DNA of 64,000 bases from Panorpa germanica (lineage: Eukaryota > Arthropoda > Insecta > Mecoptera > Panorpidae). Below, one piece after another: positions 12,479 through 23,621 of this stretch. Location of the stretch: NCBI GenBank assembly GCA_963678705.1, contig OY783221.1, forward strand, positions 9,114,001 through 9,178,000. The letters run 5' to 3'. The notes under the pieces are model-generated. The model searched no databases, had not been told where the DNA came from, and saw nothing but the letters and a program-made list of their open reading frames with translations. Each line of letters opens with the position of its first letter. Position 1 is the first letter of the stretch. The translations under genes and the position numbers were made by a program.

Positions 12479-12960
12479 CGAATTTTTTATCATCGTTGAT
12501 TTATATGAGACTTATTAGAATTTATTTCATTATCAGTACATGATTTTACTATATTAGAAATTGTCAAATCACTCTGTAATTAAAAAGTAAGAAGTCATAG
12601 TGACATATATGCTATATTACTTTATCTTAAATAAATAAGATTATTGAGTTTCTGTTTCTGTTCAATGATAAATATTTACAAATCTATTTGTGCAATTATT
12701 ATTGCTATTTTTGAAACGTATTTTGCCGTTCTTCATATCTTTCAATAAGAATGTCACTGTTTGTTCAGCTGAGTCTACAACTAATAATATACATTGCCTT
12801 CATTTGGAGTGAGTGTTGACCTCATAGCTTTCTATTTTTACCTTTAAATTTTATGTAAATCTGCCACTGTGAGTTGTTGATTTTTTATGACGTTATTCGC
12901 ATACAGAGTATTTTCAACATTGTCCTGAAATATTAAATATAAAGATTTACAACCCCTAAT
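12479..12960 (-). pseudogene. Relic of an A/B-type CYP9 gene (exon 4 with flanking introns)
   Basis: 12720-12840 matches exon 4 of genes A and B on the minus strand, with several small deletions that break the frame, including loss of the AFTSSK region. Both sides match intron DNA: 12480-12600 resembles gene A 3475-3610 (intron 4) and 12900-12950 resembles 3889-3975 (intron 3). The homology through introns shows a DNA-level duplicate, not a retrocopy. The remaining exons are not recognisable. Confidence 0.7.
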
Positions 12961-13025
12961 GCTGATGTTGTGTGCTCGGGTTCGACATTAAATAAACAAA
13001 TAAAAAATTTGTGAATAAATGTTTC

Positions 13026-13031
13026 TTTATT
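13026..13031 (-). terminator. poly(A) signal of gene C
   Basis: Overlapping AATAAA motifs on the minus strand, about 60 bp after the stop. Confidence 0.45.
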
Positions 13032-13092
13032 TATTACATTATTTGTTTTATACATTTTATAAATTATACATAAATATTTTTTTTATATGCGT

Positions 13093-16000
13093 TTACTTTC
13101 TTAGTCTTAGTTCCAACCAAAATCCGTTTTTAGCGCCAATGGAAAAGTCTTTTCGGAATTGAAGAGGAGTTTCAGTTTTTCTGCACATTTCAAAATTGAA
13201 ATTTGATAGCAGACTAAACAATACTAATTTAATTTCCATCAGTGCAAATCTAGATCCTGTAATTAATTTTTCACTTAAAAAGGTACTCACTTATAAATTA
13301 AGTTTAAATGTATATATAAAGTTACCTATGCAAATTCTTGGTCCAACTCCAAAAGGCAAATAAGAAAGAGGATTTATATTTCTTTTGTTTTCTTCATTGA
13401 ATCTTTCAGGATCGAACTTTTCAGGATCTGGATAATACTGGGCATCCCGATGTATTGAGAATATCGGAATAAGAATTGGATCACCAATATTTAGCTAAAA
13501 ATAGAACTATTGTTATTTTTACCACAAAAGTTAGATATGAGATATAATTACTTTTCACACCGGGGACTTTAGTAGCAGAGAAACAAAATGAGGGTAGAGG
13601 CAGAGGTGAAAGTGATGAGTGCGAGGAACAATTTGAAGAACAGAGACCACTTTTAAGATTAGTAAGGGAAGAGATTAGGAAAGGAAAATAGAGAATACGC
13701 ACGGGACAATAAGAGAAAGGGATATAGAAGCAGGAGAGGATGAAGAAAATAGAGGAATAGGGGTACAACAAGAGATTTAAACACTTGGGGGAAAGCAGGA
13801 GGTCGTAACACCTAGATAAATAGGGAATTGAAGGAATTAGAATGGTTACATGATTCAGTTTAGGAAACAAAGAAAGAACATGCAAGATATATGGGGTGGA
13901 GGAAGAAAAGGAAGCAGAGTGAGTCTGGAGGAACTGATACTAGGATAGAGTGAAAGAACAATATGGATGGCGGAAGTAAAAAAAAGAAGAAGTAAAAAAA
14001 GGAGAAAAGAGTTTTGAAAAGGATAAAGTTTCAGTTTTGAGCTTGGTAAATAAAATAGGATGTTCAGGAAGATACAATAAATAAATATACATATAGTTAC
14101 TGTGATATTCTTACCGAAATTTTGACATTTTGATCATCATCTATAAGAGTGTAAGGCTTGACGCATTTTCTGTTCGTGCCATCAATGGGCGGGTATTTTC
14201 TTAATGCTTCTAAATAATAATATGAAGTTTATTCACCTAGTTAAGTTTGTAAAGATGTTTGTAACAAATTTCCTACCTGAAATAACCATATCCAAATATT
14301 TCATCTCTTTTAAAGTCTCAAAAGTAACATTTTCTTCTTTGATCTTCACTGCATCTATTTCGTCTTGTAATTTTTTCTGAATATCGGGATTAACAGCTAA
14401 CTCATGAGAAAGAAAACTCATTAACGTTGACGAAGTCTCAAAACCAGCAAGAAGGAAAATTAAGGCTTGAGAAACAATATCTTCATCAGTTAATTCAAGA
14501 GCTGAAATTTAACCTTTTTTATGAAAATTTAGATTAAAAATTATAAATATATAGATAGTTAAAATGAGTTACATTTTTTGGATTCCTTTTTCATTTCTTC
14601 GTCATTTAAGGTTCCTTTTTTTGCGTGCATTAGTAACTGAATCATATCCGGTCTGATGATACCTTCCTTTTTCCGAATTGTTATGGTATTTATAATTAAA
14701 TTTTTGAAAAAGTTGGAAACAACATTTGGTATTAATTTTAAGTTCAGCATCTGTGGGGTTAATGAACTGTGTTAAATCACATATCAATTGTTATACGTAT
14801 TTGTCCATATTACGTGCTTTTTAGACGATCATATCAGACTTTCAATTGATTTTAAATCTGACAGAATAATTTGCTCATACTTTCAGGTTTAAATCTGCCG
14901 CTTAGATATTTAGTGTTTACACATATAATAAACAGATATTTCGTCTGAATCTGAATCTAATTGAAGGTCTGATCTGAGACCCTATTCCTAAAGTTTCGCT
15001 CGCTAATAATATGACGAAAACTCTTCTTTTTCAAAAATCATATGTAATTTGATCGAAACATAGCGAAACTAAGGAATACGGTAAGTGTCCTTAGGTTCGC
15101 ACAGCTCTGCATCAAATTCTTTGAATTTATCGCATCAAATGTGAAGGAAAAGGAAAGCTCGAAGATACGAGTTTTAATATTGTTGCATGGTTAGGCACAC
15201 AATTGTGCTATCGTCGGTATAACGTCATTAGGATATGTGTTCACCTTTCTTCCCGCGTCCCTTACCATCCACATTTCATATGAGAAATCTAATGCGTCAA
15301 ATGCAAGTCGTGCGGACCTATATAGTACAAAAGAACATACCTTTGCAATGTTTGGTAAAGAAGATATTAACGAAACTTTCAGTATAAAAATTATCCCCAT
15401 AAATTTTCCTGTGGATTTTTTCACCATTTGATAAAATAAATTTTCTCTTTCTGAAAAGGAATCAACTTTTAGTCCAAATGCTGCTGTTGCGATTACATCG
15501 TTAGTGTAACGAGTAAATAAATCCTTCATTTCGTATATTTTTGGGCCTGTAATGATTATAAATTCGAAATTATAAGCGATAGTATAGTTAAAAATAAAAA
15601 TAGAGAATATTTGGTAAAGAGTTCCAATTAAAATGCCATAACTGAGGAATAATAAATTGTATAAGAAAAAGAATGCCATTCCGAATAAGATGCAGAATTG
15701 TAGCTTTCGAAGCTTAAGTTGGCACTGTAGAAAGCTTTAAGAAAATATTTATTGCATATCCACCTACCGCTATACTAAATACAGTTTATAATAATTATGT
15801 TTACCATCTTTTAATTCGTTCCTTAAGTAATTCGCCATCTGTGCAGCAGATTCAGAAACTAACAAATACATTCCTTTTATTTTACTACTAGTAAAAGCCG
15901 GACTTAAAGTTGCCCTCATTGCCCTCCATTTATTTCCTGTAATTACAAAAAATAGTTCAATTGGTACCCAGTAAACAATTTGATGAAGTGCCCTATTTGG

Positions 16001-17711
16001 TGAAGTTCGAGTCACTCGTACAATTCTATTCTAACGCTTTACAAGTTCTCTACCTGTCACAGATTTTGTGTTAGTTTTTCATAATAATATTCTTTTCTTT
16101 TTCCAACATCATTCATTGAGTATTTCTGTTTCTTTCCCACATGGATATATTTTTTTTAAGTTCACTTTCATCTCATTTATTCCAAAGTGAGAGAGAAACG
16201 AGATATGGTTAGACAAGTAAAATATATTTTTCACCGTTACACTTGTATACTTTAAGTATTTCGTTCAGAACAGTATGTTTAAAGTATATGCTATCCTTTT
16301 TCAACAAATATTTCTTTAATGGTAATAGGCACACGCTGTCTCCCTCAATCTCCGAATATAATGTGTTTATACGAATACGAGTATTAGAACTGTAAACATC
16401 GATGCTAAGACAGAGGTTTTAAACCTAACGCAGACCTGCCGATCGTGGATTTTTGAATCACCAAAACAATGTAAAAAACTAATATAACGAGTATTGTTGA
16501 AGATGAATAATATTCATTAAATAAATCACGATCCGTACTAAAGATTACATCTATTTATTTCTTCATTTAAATATTTATATTTTGCAGACTTTAAAAAGTA
16601 GAATTCCATTAAGTTTTATACCCCTGCTGTGTCAAGTTTTTAACTCCGGTCATAAATCATAAACCGACTCCGCTTTTAATTCAGCAGTGAACCGTCGTTG
16701 CGATCTCTGTAGGTTATAAAAAGGGCTTTTCCTATGAACGACTGAATAGTTCCAGACAAAATACTCATGATATGTTATAGAAATTAAGTAGAATTTACTC
16801 CAAAATGTTTACTGGGTCTACTCGATAAAAATAGTCTTATATGTAAATCGAATCCAAAAAAATTAAATTACCAATTCGGAAACTTTAATCCCGATTTACA
16901 TTTGGTATTAAAATTAACATAAACAATAAAAGAATTATATAAATATTTACCTTTTAATGATAACAAACTTTTTCCAAACAACGGATCACTTTCTTCACTG
17001 ACGAATTCAGTATGATCCGTAAAATGATCAAAATCTTTGATGGCAATTTTTTGAATTAATTCCAAATCTCTAAGAAGAATATGAGGCTGCGTGAACTGGT
17101 GATATCCTACAAATCTATAAAGAAATTTTGGTTGGAATATATTCTTATGTAAAAGTGCCTTCTCTTGTAATTAAGGAAGCCAATTAAAAATGTTGTAGTA
17201 TCGTTTACCCATATCGTTTTTTATAAAATTTATTGATTTTTCAATATTGTCTTAAAATATTAAATAAAATCATTTTTCTTATCACATTTTTTAAACTCAC
17301 TTGTGATTTGGAAAAGCTTTGTATGGTATATCAAGAGTTTCACCAAAATTACTTTTTCCTAAAACCGCTGGTCCAATATTTCCGAGAAAAGGCCATGGTT
17401 TTACTTGTGGAACACCTTTCTTTCTGAAAAGTTTGAAACAAAATCTTTACAATTAATTTTATAGATTTATTTAACAAATTACTGTGTATTAAATTCCTTG
17501 AAAAATTAGAATCCAAAAAGATATTTTGAGACAAACAAATTGAGCATACTAAAATTTAATAATCTAGTTAAAATATGGCATTGTATAAATTTAACTTTAC
17601 TTACTCGAAGTAATTAAGATTCCTGTTAATCCAGAAGTATAGTCCCACCAGGATTGCTAGGAGTCCCAGCAATATATTTAAGAAATCACTCACAAAACTA
17701 AACTCGAACAT
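13093..17711 (-). CDS. cytochrome P450, CYP9 family (gene C)
   Basis: Ten exons: 17711-17605, 17423-17301, 17114-16951, 15936-15805, 15546-15341, 14750-14573, 14501-14277, 14209-14115, 13494-13326, 13256-13093. All joins are GT/AG and give 520 residues. The start encodes MFEFSFVSDFLNILLG, an ER anchor. Motifs: W135xxxR139, I-helix AGFETS (322-327, Glu in place of the Asp of A and B), EALR (379-382), PERF and FGVGPRICIG with Cys465. Exon 5 is two codons longer than in D and E. Intron 3 holds a family 1 MITE and intron 8 a retroelement piece, both outside the splice sites. It is closest in sequence to A and B. Role as for the other CYP9 enzymes; substrate unknown. Confidence 0.92.
13553..14090 (+). 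mobile_element. Retroelement fragment in gene C intron 8
   Basis: Flanked by direct repeats ATATAATTACT (13542-13552) and ATATAGTTACT (14091-14101), one mismatch. The plus strand is purine-rich and in one frame encodes an acidic/basic stretch (around SDECEEQFEEQRPLLRLVRE, near 13613) like the charged ORF1 region of insect non-LTR elements, broken by stops. It ends in an AATAAATAAATA tail. Family not identified. Confidence 0.65.
15967..16816. mobile_element. Family 1 MITE (TA / CCCAGTAAACA) in gene C intron 3
   Basis: About 850 bp between inverted CCCAGTAAACA termini, with TA immediately outside the left end. The right flank reads TCTA, probably one mutation from TA. Five copies are in the window. 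TA duplication plus inverted ends fits a non-autonomous Tc1/mariner-type element. The left end is only 28 bp from the exon 4 acceptor. No transposase ORF. Confidence 0.8.
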
Positions 17712-18570
17712 TGTAGTTTTTAATTAAGCATAAGTATAAAATTATTCAATCATATTTGAATATATTTTACTAACATATCGTGAAAACTGAGAACTGAGGA
17801 ATAACTTCTGTCCTTATATGCAGTTTATGAAATTGCTCAATGCATTATCTAGATATAATCGTTTGCAATATATTGTGAAAGTAATTTTGTTTTTCTATAT
17901 TACAATTTCTTTATAATAATTGTAATCATAAAAAATGTGTTGATATTGCTAATCCATATATTTTTATTTTCAGATAATGATGCGTCCGACTTGTATGTTT
18001 GCTACGATCCGGCCCTTTTTCTTATTTTCGCGACAGACACTCTTCTCCTTTTTCAACAAAATGTTTGGAATTGAGGAAGAAATGAGGAGGTTTTCGACGC
18101 ATTACTAATTAGCGAAAATCAGAAATAGGGCCTCTGATGCGTATTTACGCTAAGGACTAGAGAATTAGAGAGTGCCGTATCGAACCCACAAATCCAGAGA
18201 CCCTAATTAGGCCCTGATTGGAAATCGGTAGTTTTTTAATTTTATTTTGTGGTAGTGTTTCATAAATCTTATAAGTCGATCAGAACTAGTTATTAAACTT
18301 TTACTGATTATATAAATTTGAATTTCTTGCTAAGCACGGTTGCCTTGTAATTAAAAAATATATTCTATTTGTTTGTTACCTATTTTACTGCTATTAGACT
18401 AATCAAATTACCTTTTTGGATTTATAAAATCCTAACATTAACTATTTAAAAATTATTTTTTTAGAATTTGTTATGTATTTGTCACTAGTTCTGATTGATT
18501 CTTTAAATAAATCATAATTACGTACTTCTAAATTAAAATAGTTTAATTAAAAATATGTGATTAGTGTGTT
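17712..18570 (-). promoter_or_regulatory. 5' flank of gene C
   Basis: The proximal 110 bp carry a TATA box and an initiator. Beyond about 17950 the DNA is A+T-rich and holds no recognised gene. A short G+C-richer patch at 17985-18215 is unassigned. Confidence 0.5.
17787..17819 (-). promoter_or_regulatory. Core promoter of gene C (TATA plus initiator)
   Basis: ATATAAG on the minus strand at 17813-17819, followed about 29 bp downstream by an arthropod-type TCAGT initiator at 17786-17790 (a second at 17793-17797). This spacing predicts a 5' UTR of about 77 bases. Confidence 0.55.
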
Positions 18571-18639
18571 GAGCATCATCTTCGAGGACGAACTGAAGAG
18601 GGAGCAATAAACAATTGGTGAGTGATATAAATGTATTTA

Positions 18640-18908
18640 TTAAATTTTAGTTTACACTATTATATATCCAATTTTTAAAATGGAGTATACAAGTATATAT
18701 ATGACATTACATTAAAAAAAATATTTAAAATATTTTTTATACATATTCGTACATCCTTTCTTACTTTTAATCGTATTTAATAGCGTTTCTCACTAGTAAA
18801 ATTTATCTTTAATATCAATGGAATATTAATTTTCTTAGATACCTCAAAAACGAAACTCGATAATAAACATACTATCTTAGTTTCCATTAGATACAAATTA
18901 GATGCCGA
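18640..18908 (-). pseudogene. Relic of a D-type CYP9 last exon and 3' flank
   Basis: Matches 20190-20460 (3' flank and exon 10 of gene D). The coding part, about 18743-18908, keeps the LMETKI and NIPLILK stretches but has lost six bases in the middle, the acceptor AG, and several codons before the stop. No other exon of it was found nearby. At 18580-18610 a short stretch resembles the E-type exon 10 tail, so the arrangement at 20.08-20.46 kb may have been copied here. Confidence 0.65.
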
Positions 18909-19361
18909 AAAATATGTAGGTGTGGTTTGTGATATTTACCAAAACCGAAAACGTTAAGTCATTGTTTTGATTTATACATTTGCTATAAGTATTTTTGTTC
19001 TATAATATGTACAAGTATATGATATCATACTACAATTTAACTAATAATATGTTATGAGTTTAGATATTTAATACGTTTGTTCATATTTTTTAGATAACAT
19101 AGTGGCCAAGTACAAGGTCGCCTTCTTTTCTGGTTTTTAATATAATTATAAAATCATTTTAATCACATATATGTAAATTTATATAGCATAAAGTAAGTCA
19201 TAAGATAATTGTAGTGCTTAACTCTCAATCGCATTGTTAATCAATAAAAGATATGTTTTGCTTTCTTGTTATATGTTATTTATGCTGCATAGTCATCAGG
19301 CGCACTTTTCTAAATTAATCACGGTTTTGCAAAAATTGAACCATAACGAAATTTATTTGTA

Positions 19362-19510
19362 ACCGAGATTTATAACTGCAGTAGCCATGAATCGATCATT
19401 CTTGTTATCTGGGTATAATATATAAGAAAAGACAGAATAGTATTAGGGGCGATAAAAGGCTACGTGCCTACGAAGCCCAAAAATCTATAATAAAAAAAAA
19501 AAAAAAAAAA
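19362..19510 (+). mobile_element. Short retroposon with 13-bp target-site duplication
   Basis: Flanked by perfect 13-bp repeats AAATTTATTTGTA (19349-19361 and 19511-19523). It ends in a run of more than 20 A. The body matches 8145-8265 in gene B intron 3. Probably a 5'-truncated LINE end or SINE. Confidence 0.8.
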
Positions 19511-19845
19511 AAATTTATTTGTATAAATAATTATATTTATTTTTTATTTAGTCTTAATTCATGTATTAGTTAAATTTTATAATATTAGTACAAATATGTC
19601 GAAGCATCCAATTCATGAACTCAAAATTTTCGATTACTAAATTTGGAGGAGCATAGTCCCAATAAGTAATTGAACAAAATGTTATCTGGAATAGATAAGG
19701 AGTTAGAAACATATGCGGAATACAAACAAACTTCTCACTTCATTTATAAATAATATATTAAGAAGTTGTATGCAATGGATTCTATTTTTTACACACTTTT
19801 ATTTTTTCCGGAATCTTTATTCAGAAACATATATTAATTCTGGGA

Positions 19846-20051
19846 TAATATTAATTATATTTAACAATGGAATTGATTTATAAAATGCAAGGAAAATCTT
19901 CAAAGAACAAGAGTAATAAATATAGTAGATATAGTGTTATATGTATATTTATAAATAATTTTTGTGTATTATAAAATGTAATACTTGTTTATATTTTAAA
20001 ATAGCAAGAAGGCTGAATAAGCCAAAGCTTAATAAATAAAAAAAAAAAAAT
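19846..20051 (+). mobile_element. 5'-truncated LINE-like 3' end
   Basis: Flanked by ATTCTGGGA (19837-19845 and 20052-20060). It ends with GGCTGAATAAGCCAAAGC, then AATAAATA and poly(A). A related tail in reverse orientation is near 33170-33200. Confidence 0.7.
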
Positions 20052-20198
20052 ATTCTGGGAATAACATTCCTTTAAACTATTATCTTCTAGTAATTTGTAG
20101 CCGGAATCCTTTTTCAGCTGTCATTTCAAAGTCCTTGGATAACTGAAGAGGAACTTGAGTTTTTTTGTTACTTCAAAATTTAAATTCCCTAGTATGTA

Positions 20199-20204
20199 TT
20201 TATT
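20199..20204 (-). terminator. poly(A) signal of gene D
   Basis: AATAAA on the minus strand, about 83 bp after the stop, just inside the junction with the E-type relic. Confidence 0.4.
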
Positions 20205-20286
20205 ATATTTTAGTTTACAATATTAATATATGATATATTACATTTAAGAAAAATGTTAAAAACTATTTTAAAACATGTTCGTTCGT

Positions 20287-23200
20287 CTAAACATCCTTTC
20301 TTGCTTTTAGTCGTATCCAAAAACCTCCTTCAGCGCTTACACTAAAATTTTTCTTTAATATCAATGGAATATTAGTTTTCTCAGAGACCTCAAAAGTAAA
20401 ACTTGATAATAAATAGAATAACACTATCTTAGTTTCCATTAGAGCAAATCGAGATCCTGAAAAATACATTTTCGTTTATTCCCATTACATTCTTATTTTG
20501 TTGTTTTTTTGACTAACCTATACATATTCGTGGTCCCCCTCCAAACGGTAGATACGTCATCGGCTTAATATTAGCTTTATTGTCATCACTAAATCTTTCC
20601 GGGTCAAACTTGTCAGGATTTGGATAATATTCAGGATTTCTCTGGAGTGTAAATGTAGGAATTGAAAGGCAATCACCAATCTTCAACTGTGGAAAGTAGA
20701 AAAAATTACAAATATATAAACAGTTTTGTATATAATGGGCTTGTGTCCTACGTCTTAATTTCTATAAAAGTATATTATATATTGATAAAGTGGGTTACTA
20801 GAACCTCAAATGTTCAATTATTTTTTAATTACTCATTATATGTTGGGAGATATTAACAATTAAAAAAGTCATTTTGTCTCTTTAATTATTAAAGCGATTC
20901 AACGTTGTACGCATTCCAAGAGCATGTGACATCACAATCCTTATGTAAGATTACCAACCTTACAGCTCATAAATCTCTGCTATATGTATTTATATATCAA
21001 AATATCAAATATTATTTACAGCTATTTCAAGGAACAATAAAATTTCAATATTGTCTGCCTTAGCAGGGTTAAATAAAATAAAAACTTATTATTCTTTGAT
21101 TTGACTTGATTATTTGACTACCAACAGCTACAGAATATTACCACAGCACTGACCTACTCAACAAATAACTGACGTTAAAATGCATTTCACGTCATAAAAA
21201 TATGGCCGACCATTTCTAGCGCTAAAACTACAATTCAAACTTTTAATTGCTATATCTCCGTCAACATTTAGATATTTAATAAAGTAGACACGCCAATACA
21301 CATTTGTTAACATCAATTTCAATCAACAATTGAAAACTCGACCACTAAAAAATGAGGACACAAGCCCATTGAAATTGATAACTTACGCGCAAGGATATAT
21401 TATGGACATCATCCTTCAGTACGTAGGGTTTTACGCAAACCCTATTTGTGACATCCAGAGGTGGATATTTCCTGAGCGCCTCTGAAATTATGACCACAAT
21501 AATTGAGTTAAGGGTAAAATCTTAGAAGATATTTGTAGAAGAAAGAAATCATATTTGATACTATTTTTTAGATATTTTTTGCATACTCGTATTTACCAGA
21601 AATCACCATATCTAGGTATTTCATATTATGAAGAGCTTCATAAGAAACTGTTGATCCATTAGCTCTGACTTCATCAATTTCTTCTCTCAGTTTTCTTTGT
21701 ACATCCTGATTTTCTGCCAACTCGTGGGCTGCGAAACACATTAGGGTAGAGGATGTTTCAAATCCGGCAAATAAGAAAATAAACGCTTGTGCGGCCAAAT
21801 CATCAATAGTTAATTCAGAATCTGCAAATAAACTTCTCAATCAACACAAAATGTAATTAACATATTCCACCACGTAACTTTTTACTTGCATGTATAGAGA
21901 ATTTCATATTGAAAGTTTTTATTTAGTAATAGGATAATATTATATTACATACAGGGAATTTAGTACATATCTTTATTAATAATAGAATAACGCCATTTGT
22001 TAAATTATCTTTATATAAAAAAATTCAGCATAAGTATGTTGAAATGTCGATGACTTGAAATTTTTAGACAACATTGCATTCGAATACGCGCGTGTTTTTG
22101 TTTCTTTCCAGTTGATTATCGTCTGTGTTTAAGTTAATTTGGTTGTACGGCAGTTAAAGTAACATTTACCTCTTTTAATAGCTTCATTGCTACCTTCTTC
22201 TTTTAAAGTCCCTTGTTTAGCCTGCATCAGAAGATGAATCATATCTGGACGAATAATCCCTTCTCTCTCTCTGGTTGATATAGTGTCACTAACTAACTCT
22301 CTAAAAAATGTGTTGACATCTTTTGATACAAACGAAAACCCCAAAACCTAAAATTGTTACGAAATAATGTAAGGACAATTCGAGATGAATTGATTTGCCA
22401 ATTAGAAAAACTTACACTTGCTAATTGTGGTGAAACAAGAACAACCAACATTTTAAGATTGAATAATAAATCTCCAAATGTTGTAGCTTTTTTAGACATT
22501 TGGTAAAATAGATTATCTCTTTCTTCCAAAGAATTCACTTTTACACCAAATTCTGTGGTGGCGATTACGTCGTTCGTGTATCGGGTAAATATGTCCTTCA
22601 TGTCCACCGTTTGTTCTAAAAAATTATTGAAATATGTTTTTGAACTTTGTTTCATATGAATATATTTTTATTTATTCATTTTACCGTTTTTAATATCATT
22701 CAGCAAAAATTTGGTCATTTCGTTTGCGGATTCGATCACTAATTTGTACATTGCCTTCATTTTGCTACTCGTGAAAGCTGGGCTTAATGTGGACCTCATA
22801 GAACGCCACTTTTGTCCTAAAAATTATTTGTTTGAAGGCTGTTATCATAACAGATTTAAAACTATTAGCATAAATATACCTTTTAATGAAAAAATGTTTT
22901 TCACAAACAGCGGATCCGTTTCCTCCGTTGCAAAATCAGTATGGTCTGTAAAATGGTCAAAATCTTTGACCAAAACTTGCCGGAGCATGTCTAAGTCTTG
23001 TACAATAATATTCGGGGTGATGAATTCGTAATAGCCTATAAATCTAAATAATATATTTGTATAATTTTTAGAACATATTTAATATATAAAGTAGTATACT
23101 TGTAACTATATATCATACTTATGCGTTGGAAATTTGTTACATATTTTAGAAATTGCTTGTCCAAAATTTTCTTTTCCCAATATCACTGACGCAAGATTTC

Positions 23201-23621
23201 CAACAAAAGGCCATGGTGCTATATATGGAACTCCAAATTTCCTAAAAATGATTTTTTAAATCTATATCTTCCTAATTTATAAAGAAATATTTACGTGACA
23301 TCATATAATTATGTAAAATCATTCTTAAAGTTATTTGTTCTGCCTATCTATTAGGCGCATTCTTCATCAATAAATTAAAAAATATTATTTATTATTTAAA
23401 TGTATTTCTGTCGATGTTATTTAAATTATTTTACTTAAGATATATGTTTTGTGTTTACCGTATTATAATATGTAAAAGAAATGATCATAAAATTTCTGTT
23501 GTAATACGTACTTGAAGTGCGTGAGACGCCTGTTCATCCAATAAACAATAGCTATTATACAAACTACGACGCCAATTGCAATTTCAGTTGCAGAAAAGTT
23601 AATGTTAACACCAAACATCAT
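20287..23621 (-). CDS. cytochrome P450, CYP9 family (gene D)
   Basis: Ten exons: 23621-23512, 23241-23119, 23043-22880, 22816-22685, 22615-22416, 22347-22170, 21821-21597, 21481-21387, 20686-20518, 20456-20287. All joins are GT/AG and give 521 residues from the first of two adjacent ATGs (520 from the second). Motifs: N-terminal anchor, PWPFVGN, W136xxxR140, I-helix AGFETS (321-326), EALR (378-381), PERF and [10 protein letters not shown] with Cys464. In exon 5 the block usual in this cluster reads ATTEFGVKV where the others have ATAAFG. Intron 8 is filled by a 635-bp family 2 MITE reaching to 17 bp from the donor. Role as for the other CYP9 enzymes; substrate unknown. Confidence 0.92.
20735..21369. 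mobile_element. Family 2 MITE (AT / GGGCTTGTGTCCT) in gene D intron 8
   Basis: About 635 bp with inverted GGGCTTGTGTCCT ends and AT on both outer sides. The copies at 25217 (inverted) and 43933 (same orientation) are similar over their full length. The GGGC ends with a 2-bp AT duplication suggest the ISL2EU branch of PIF/Harbinger elements; that family assignment is inference. No transposase. Confidence 0.75.
22020..22125. repeat. Dispersed repeat remnant in gene D intron 6
   Basis: Shares a short diverged block (GACTTGAAATTTT, then GCATTCG) with 34408-34440. A similar phrasing near 45280-45320 may be a third remnant. Family unknown. Confidence 0.35.

Larger units (their letters stand above)
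19090..20187 (-). pseudogene. Relic of an E-type CYP9 gene: last-exon tail and 3' flank
   Basis: 20077-20187 is nearly identical to the second half of gene E exon 10 on the minus strand (Q-V-P-L-Q-L-S-K-D-F is visible), with a one-base deletion near 20165 that shifts the frame. It ends abruptly where the gene D 3' flank begins. Downstream, 19090-19300 matches 24805-25125, and 19700-19780 matches 25185-25216 plus 25825-25865, i.e. the 3' flank of gene E. So the 3' end of a gene E duplicate once lay here. Two retroposons have since inserted. Confidence 0.7.

Noticed and set aside
13481..13885. Minus-strand open frame of 134 codons inside gene C intron 8
   Set aside because: Antisense shadow of a purine-rich retroelement fragment bounded by target duplications.
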